Under the pieces are notes generated by a model. That model was not told the DNA's origin and did no database searches. It worked only from the letters and a program-made list of their open reading frames with translations. This document shows positions 60,009-64,000 of a stretch of DNA of 64,000 nucleotides, in pieces (position 1 is the stretch's first letter; each line of letters opens with the position of its first letter). A program made the translations under genes and the position numbers. Origin of the DNA: Nonlabens sp. (GTDB lineage Bacteria; Bacteroidota; Bacteroidia; Flavobacteriales; Flavobacteriaceae). Where the stretch lies: assembly GCA_020630715.1 (NCBI GenBank), contig JAHDIQ010000003.1:243871-307870 (forward strand), read 5' to 3'.

Positions 60009-60287
60009 TTATAACTTCATCGATGTTTGCGACTTTAAAGGCAGGTTCTCTGTGAGGACTTTTCCCTTTTTACTATTGCGCAATGTTTTCTCGTGCTTAG
60101 ATTCTAAAAGTGTGAGACAGGCTTCATAAATGAGCTCTTCGCTGGACGGCCTGATCTCTTTCCTATTAAAAAATTTAGATACCGTAGGTCTGGATTTTCC
60201 AGATTCTTGAGCTACAAGCGCAATGGGGTTATCAAAGTACTTGTGCATTTTTTTCGTAATGGCCTTAATTTCATCGGGTTGATACAT
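60009..60287 (-). CDS. Small helix-turn-helix regulator (XRE-like)
   Basis: 92 residues from ATG 60287. The frame extends 25 codons upstream, but this ATG opens the domain. Helix-turn-helix: NPIALVAQESGKSRPTVSKFFNRKEIRPSSEELIYEACLTLLE, as in Cro/CI-type regulators. It is divergent from the 254-aa regulator at 60449 with a 160-bp gap between, the usual layout of a phage genetic switch. Confidence 0.7.
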   Translation of the reverse strand: MYQPDEIKAITKKMHKYFDNPIALVAQESGKSRPTVSKFFNRKEIRPSSEELIYEACLTLLESKHEKTLRNSKKGKVLTENLPLKSQTSMKL

Positions 60288-60311
60288 TCTTATAAAGTTT
60301 ATGTGATTCGT

Positions 60312-60344
60312 TTGACAATTCAGTGTAAAAGTTTTGTAAATTTG
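60312..60344 (+). promoter_or_regulatory. Candidate promoter between the divergent regulators
   Basis: TTG at 60312-60314 and TAAATTTG at 60337-60344 with a 22-base spacer fit the Bacteroidota promoter, directed towards the gene at 60449. The gap also contains GCAAC and GTTGC in inverted order about 50 bp apart (near 60345 and 60396), perhaps operator half-sites. Only the -7 box is strong. Confidence 0.4.
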
Positions 60345-60448
60345 GCAACAATTTAACGTCATTTTTACATTTATATCGCCAAATATATGTATAAACGTTG
60401 CTTAATAAACTACAAAAAGAGATAATAATTTTATCACCCCTGAATTGA

Positions 60449-61213
60449 ATGAATGAGAAAAAAGAGCGCAAACGACAAGAAGTAATTGATAATGAAAGAC
60501 ATAATATGAAGCAGAATCCAGATTACGATACTATAGATTTAAAATTTATCGAGGCCATAGACGAGGTATTGGAAAAGAATGATGAGCTCGGATTAAAACC
60601 AAGCAATGATAGTAGCCTTGGTAAACTGATTTATCCTTCTAACCGAAGCATCATCTCTTCAGTAAGAAGTAGGGCAAAACATATTCCGCATCTTGCGTTG
60701 ATCAATTTTGCAAAGCTCTTTGACGTAGATATGAACTATTTCTATTCTGATAGATCCTTGAGTTACATTCCACGAGTGACTACTGTAAACAACAATCAAG
60801 ATTATTCCATCAAGAAAACTGGTAAGGGCTCATTTGTTGCGCACGCTGGAAATGGCACAATAGGCGACATTAAAAACGTGGCAAAGGAAATTGTAACAAA
60901 TAACAACACGAGCTTAAACCCATCGGCCGAAACTGTTATCAATAACTTCATACAGCAAATAGATGAAGCCTGCATTCCGGATTTTTATAGAATACTCAAT
61001 GCCATACGTGATGAAACGGGAAGTACAATAGAAGAACTAAAGTTTCATCTGAAGAAGAAATCCAAAAGGCTTGACAAGCTAAACAAGCGCCACCACAAAG
61101 AACTCAAGGCTGTCAATCTGAAGCTTGTAGAAACCAATGAAAGGTTGATTAAAGCACAAGAAAATGAAAAAGCGACTATGGAGAAATACATATCAGTTCT
61201 TGAAAAGAAATAA
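60449..61213 (+). CDS. 254-aa regulator-like protein with helix-turn-helix and coiled coil
   Basis: The N-terminal part resembles an XRE-type helix-turn-helix (SSLGKLIYPSNRSIISSVRSRAKHIPHLALINFAKLFDVDMNYFY), followed by a linker and a long C-terminal coiled coil (about 195-250) ending in EKYISVLEKK. Divergent from a small HTH gene, as in repressor/anti-repressor pairs. I see no LexA-like cleavage site, so induction by RecA is not supported. Likely the element's control protein. Confidence 0.65.
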   Translation: MNEKKERKRQEVIDNERHNMKQNPDYDTIDLKFIEAIDEVLEKNDELGLKPSNDSSLGKLIYPSNRSIISSVRSRAKHIPHLALINFAKLFDVDMNYFYSDRSLSYIPRVTTVNNNQDYSIKKTGKGSFVAHAGNGTIGDIKNVAKEIVTNNNTSLNPSAETVINNFIQQIDEACIPDFYRILNAIRDETGSTIEELKFHLKKKSKRLDKLNKRHHKELKAVNLKLVETNERLIKAQENEKATMEKYISVLEKK

Positions 61214-61220
61214 AACGTCC

Positions 61221-61251
61221 TTGTTTCGTAACGTTTATAAGTTTATGTTTG
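61221..61251 (+). promoter_or_regulatory. Promoter of the MerR-like gene
   Basis: TTG at 61221-61223, a 20-base spacer and TATGTTTG at 61244-61251 give a good Bacteroidota promoter. Transcription would start about 10-15 bases before the TTG start codon at 61270. Confidence 0.65.
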
Positions 61252-61269
61252 TATTGTAAAAATTAAATC

Positions 61270-62016
61270 TTGAAAAAAGAACACACAGATTATTCAAATT
61301 TATTGCGACTTCTCAATGAGAAGGAATATGCAAATAAGTACATCGTAAATGCTGAGAGGCGTATGATTACACACTGGCAGGATATTGGACTTTTTCAGGA
61401 CAAACGCAATACTTCGGCAGGATGGAACAAGTTTAGCCTCATCGATATCCTTTGGATGGGCATCATCATCGAGTATCGCAATCTGGGCTTTCCCAACGAA
61501 AAGATCAAACCTGTTAGGCAATTTCTGTTTGAAGAAACTAAGATTGATAATTTGAAAGTCAGTAAGCTGGAATATGCGACTATTCAGGTACTCGCTTTCG
61601 CGAAAGCGTTATATCTCATAACCGATATAGCAGGTAACATTTATCTGGCAGATGATTATGAATATGTTAAGCTTTTGCAACAAGGTAAAGTAACCAATCA
61701 TATCGTATTAAACCTTAATCAAGTCGTCAAAGAAAATATATCTGTACTCTTTTCTGAACCAAATTTTAATGCCTTTGCTGGTCTTAATAAAGACGAAATT
61801 CAAGTGATGCTCATCTTGAGAAGTGAGTCGTACCAATCTGTGCAAGTGACCAAAAAGAATGGCGAGATAGATATGATTGAAGGCACGGAACGCATTAGTG
61901 AGAAAGATAGAATTATCGACATTTTGAAACAGCACGAGTACCAGAATATTGAAATAAAACAAGCCAACGGTAAAGTGGTCTTGATAAGCCGTACCGTGAA
62001 ACAAAAAGCAAAATAG
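61270..62016 (+). CDS. MerR-like DNA-binding protein
   Basis: 248 residues from a TTG start; the next in-frame Met is at residue 32, inside the domain, and a promoter lies just upstream. The N-terminal half has the MerR pattern: ERRMITHWQDIGLFQDKRNTSAGWNKFSLIDILWMGIIIEYRNLGFPNEKIKPVRQFLF. The C-terminal part is of unknown fold (about 125-248). A CGCTTTCGCGAAAGCG palindrome encodes LAFAKALY. It might regulate the integrase, or the metal genes. The effector is unknown. Confidence 0.6.
   Translation: MKKEHTDYSNLLRLLNEKEYANKYIVNAERRMITHWQDIGLFQDKRNTSAGWNKFSLIDILWMGIIIEYRNLGFPNEKIKPVRQFLFEETKIDNLKVSKLEYATIQVLAFAKALYLITDIAGNIYLADDYEYVKLLQQGKVTNHIVLNLNQVVKENISVLFSEPNFNAFAGLNKDEIQVMLILRSESYQSVQVTKKNGEIDMIEGTERISEKDRIIDILKQHEYQNIEIKQANGKVVLISRTVKQKAK
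61593..61608. repeat. Perfect CGCTTTCGCGAAAGCG palindrome, in the MerR-like gene
   Basis: Codes LAFAKALY. Confidence 0.7.
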
Positions 62017-62191
62017 ATACCCTATTTGCCACCCAAATGAACTTGTCATCCCATAACGGAAGCAAGTTTGAACTAATTAATATGAAAACGTGATAAACAT
62101 CGATTAACCTAAATGCAATGAGCTCAAAGAGCCATCCCAAATCCCACTAGTGCTATGACTATAAAATAGAATAGCATTTACGGAAGTAACA

Positions 62192-62377
62192 ATGCAATCG
62201 ATAGATGTAAAAAAAGAAAACAATAAGGAAGTACATAAAAGTAAAATGTCTGTAGAAAGGCTCAAGTCGTTTAAAGGCTTTGAGAATGTGAGCGAAGATG
62301 AGGCAGATAAAATAATTAAGAATCTTGAACAATTTGCAGAAATATTGTGCAAGCAAGTTCAACAAAACGTATCCTAA
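62192..62377 (+). CDS. 61-aa helical protein before the recombinase
   Basis: MQSIDVKKENNKEVHKSKMS then KGFENVSEDEADKIIKNLEQFAEILCKQV: a charged, helical small protein. Its stop (TAATG) is shared with the recombinase ATG at 62377, so the two are coupled. It could be an excision factor or a directionality factor for the recombinase. That is inferred from position and size only. Confidence 0.6.
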   Translation: MQSIDVKKENNKEVHKSKMSVERLKSFKGFENVSEDEADKIIKNLEQFAEILCKQVQQNVS

Positions 62378-63981
62378 TGAAAGACCTATCCATCTTTAAT
62401 CAATTTGCCAGAACAGACGACAGCAAGTCTCTAAGACAAGCAGGAAACGCCGTCATATACACCAGAGTTTCTACAAAAGAACAGGCAGATAACAATGCTA
62501 GTTTAGACACACAATTAAAATACTGCGAGCAACTAGCTCAGAAGAAAGGACTTGATGTGGTTGAGTATTTTGGTGGGACGTATGAGTCGGCAAAAAGTGA
62601 TGAACGCAAGCACTTCCAGAAGATGCTCAACTTTGTTAAACGCAGGAAAGACATAGGCTATATCATCGTCTATTCTTATGATCGCTTTTCGAGAACTGGA
62701 GCCAACGGAGCGTATATAAGTGATCAACTCAAGAGGCAGGGAATCGTCACAATTTCTGCGACACAAGAGGTAGATACTTCTACGAGTGCAGGATCTTTTC
62801 AGCAGAACCTTTATTATATGTTCTCTCAATTTGATAATGAGTTGAGAAGGGATAAGTCCGTTTCTGGAATGCAAGAAAAATTACGTAGAGGAGATTGGAC
62901 AGGCGCTTGGCCATACGGCTACACAAATACCAATCCGGGCAAGGGTAAAAAACCCAATTTTGTAATCAACGACAAAGGGAAACTTCTCAAAAAAGCTTTT
63001 GAGTGGAAAGCAATGTCAAACACCTCACACGTTGAGATATCTAAAAAACTCAAAAGAAAAGGATTAGAGCTATCTGCCAAAAAGCTTAGCGACTATTTTA
63101 GAAATCCCTTTTACTGCGGATTGATGGTAAATAAATTGATACCTGGAGAAGTGATACAAGGCAATCACGAACCTATGATTAGTCGTGAGATGTTCTTAAA
63201 AATCCACAATCTTCTCAACTCTCGCGAAGAAGGAAGAAAGTACAACCTAGATGATGAAAACCTACCACTAAAAATGTTCGTCAAATCAACAGAATGTGGA
63301 ACACCCTATACTGGATATGTAGTTAAGAAGAAAAGACTGTACTATTATAAAAATAGAAGATCAGGTAGTAGAGAAAACAGAAGTGCGAAAAAGCTACACA
63401 GCTCGTTTATGGCACTCTTAGAAAACTACACACTGGCTGATCCAAAATACATCGAACCTCTCAAAGAGATCATCGAGCAAACCTTTATCGATTTAAACAA
63501 GGAACAAATTGACGAAGCAAAGGTGCTAAACACGCAAGCTACAGAACTGGATGTTAAACTGGATAGATTAGAAGAGCGTTACGTATTTGAAGAAATAACA
63601 AAAGTGCAATACGATAAGTTCAAGTCCAAACTAGAGTCAGAAAAGAACAAAATAACCGAGTTAGTTTCAAACTCAGGATTTAATAGTTCGAACCTTAAAA
63701 AATCGATAGACAAAGCATTAAATTTAGCCTTGAACCTCCCGTCATTGTGGCAATCTGGGAATATTGAAGTGAAACGCTCATTACAATTTATGCTCTTTCC
63801 AGAAGGAATAGGGTATGACTTTAAAAACGACCGACTTCGAACTTTTAGAGTAAACTCGATATTCAGCGCAATCGCCTCTATTTCAGATAACTTAGAAGGA
63901 AATAAAAACGGGACTTTTCAAAATAATTTTGAAAAATCCCGTTTAGTGACCTCGACAGGATTCAAACCTGTAACCTCTTGA
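62377..63981 (+). CDS. Large serine recombinase (integrase)
   Basis: 534 residues from ATG 62377 (the frame begins earlier, at 62347). The catalytic domain has AVIYTRVSTKEQ (S32) and YSYDRFSRTG. The recombinase domain follows (WPYGYTN...YFRNPFYCGLMVN), then a zinc-ribbon-like region that keeps only one clear Cys (TECGTPYTGY) and a coiled coil (about 375-445). The last part overlaps the tRNA gene on the opposite strand; the stop codon is provided by the tRNA sequence. It most likely integrates the island at this tRNA. Confidence 0.88.
   Translation: MKDLSIFNQFARTDDSKSLRQAGNAVIYTRVSTKEQADNNASLDTQLKYCEQLAQKKGLDVVEYFGGTYESAKSDERKHFQKMLNFVKRRKDIGYIIVYSYDRFSRTGANGAYISDQLKRQGIVTISATQEVDTSTSAGSFQQNLYYMFSQFDNELRRDKSVSGMQEKLRRGDWTGAWPYGYTNTNPGKGKKPNFVINDKGKLLKKAFEWKAMSNTSHVEISKKLKRKGLELSAKKLSDYFRNPFYCGLMVNKLIPGEVIQGNHEPMISREMFLKIHNLLNSREEGRKYNLDDENLPLKMFVKSTECGTPYTGYVVKKKRLYYYKNRRSGSRENRSAKKLHSSFMALLENYTLADPKYIEPLKEIIEQTFIDLNKEQIDEAKVLNTQATELDVKLDRLEERYVFEEITKVQYDKFKSKLESEKNKITELVSNSGFNSSNLKKSIDKALNLALNLPSLWQSGNIEVKRSLQFMLFPEGIGYDFKNDRLRTFRVNSIFSAIASISDNLEGNKNGTFQNNFEKSRLVTSTGFKPVTS
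63906..63944 (-). terminator. Long hairpin terminator of the tRNA, within the recombinase gene
   Basis: AAACGGGA/TCCCGTTT and TTTTCAAAA/TTTTGAAAA pair with one mismatch around a 3-base loop, then TTTTTATT on the minus strand. It lies 3 bp downstream of the tRNA 3' end and is inside the recombinase coding sequence. Confidence 0.6.
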
Positions 63982-64000
63982 GCCGTAATCAAGTGCGCTA
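63947..64000 (-). tRNA. tRNA-Arg(ACG), 3' part, cut by window edge
   Basis: On the minus strand the 3' half folds as a tRNA: anticodon stem CTTGA/TCAAG with loop TTACGGC (anticodon ACG), variable region AGGTT, T stem ACAGG/CCTGT with loop TTTGAAT, acceptor strand CGAGGTC and discriminator A. The 5' half is outside the window. The anticodon is assigned from the stem pairing alone. It is the likely attachment site of the island. Confidence 0.7.

Noticed and set aside
61300..61521. Antisense frames over the MerR-like gene
   Set aside because: They mirror a coding gene with a clear promoter and helix-turn-helix; no independent start signals.
1..64000. CRISPR array or cas genes
   Set aside because: No regularly spaced direct repeats with unique spacers and no Cas motifs were found. 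The 16-bp palindromes are scattered and lie mainly inside genes.

Overview
The window looks like a genomic island from a marine flavobacterium (Bacteroidota, Flavobacteriaceae). The evidence is AT-rich DNA, promoters of the TTG-N19..22-TAnnTTTG type, protein families typical of that group (HYC_CC_PP, DUF3347, MCO-barrel fusions, GDCCVxC proteins), and a 16-bp palindrome CGCTTTCGCGAAAGCG that recurs throughout in genes of every kind. At the right edge the island abuts the 3' end of a tRNA gene, probably tRNA-Arg(ACG). A large serine recombinase runs straight into that tRNA. The left boundary is outside the window.

Layout. (1) 1-11.5 kb, minus strand: a copper/silver resistance block with the start of a metal P-type ATPase, a metal permease, a haem-binding protein, a DUF3347 lipoprotein, a multicopper oxidase fused to an outer-membrane barrel, an HMA-AraC regulator, a TolC-like channel, a CusA-type RND pump and a small Cys-rich secreted protein. 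(2) 11.6-16.1 kb: a Hachiman defence operon (HamA, HamB) plus an HNH protein. (3) 16.2-61.2 kb: a backbone of tightly packed, mostly minus-strand genes that matches no tailed phage or conjugative element I know. Its 16.2-28.5 kb part encodes many small single-TM proteins, cell-wall hydrolase folds (M15 peptidase, amidase-like, NlpC/P60-like), a secreted propeller protein, an HEXXH protein, and a probably highly expressed 303-aa protein with an acidic head, a beta-rich core and an Arg-rich tail. The 31-33.4 kb part has a P-loop ATPase of packaging type and a DnaA-domain-IV-like protein. The 43-46 kb and 47.7-56.2 kb parts encode a MoxR-type ATPase with a possible partner, a strawberry-notch-type helicase and a large adenine methylase. 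The 56.6-62 kb part holds a glycosyltransferase, a winged-helix protein and a divergent repressor region.

Plus-strand cargo is slotted between backbone operons: AbiE toxin-antitoxin plus a GIY-YIG-like protein (28.7-31.0 kb); a defence cluster with a type IIG-like enzyme, a degenerate HNH protein, a Gabija-like pair and a PD-(D/E)XK protein (33.6-42.2 kb), followed by a 43-aa basic protein and an unknown gene; a mercury-uptake cassette (46.4-47.7 kb); and a second 43-aa basic protein (56.5 kb).

My main hypothesis is that the backbone is an undescribed tailless, membrane-associated provirus, or a virus-derived element, that has accumulated defence and metal-resistance cargo. The supporting pattern is visible in the sequence. 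The capsid and packaging roles are inference and need structure prediction and comparative genomics.
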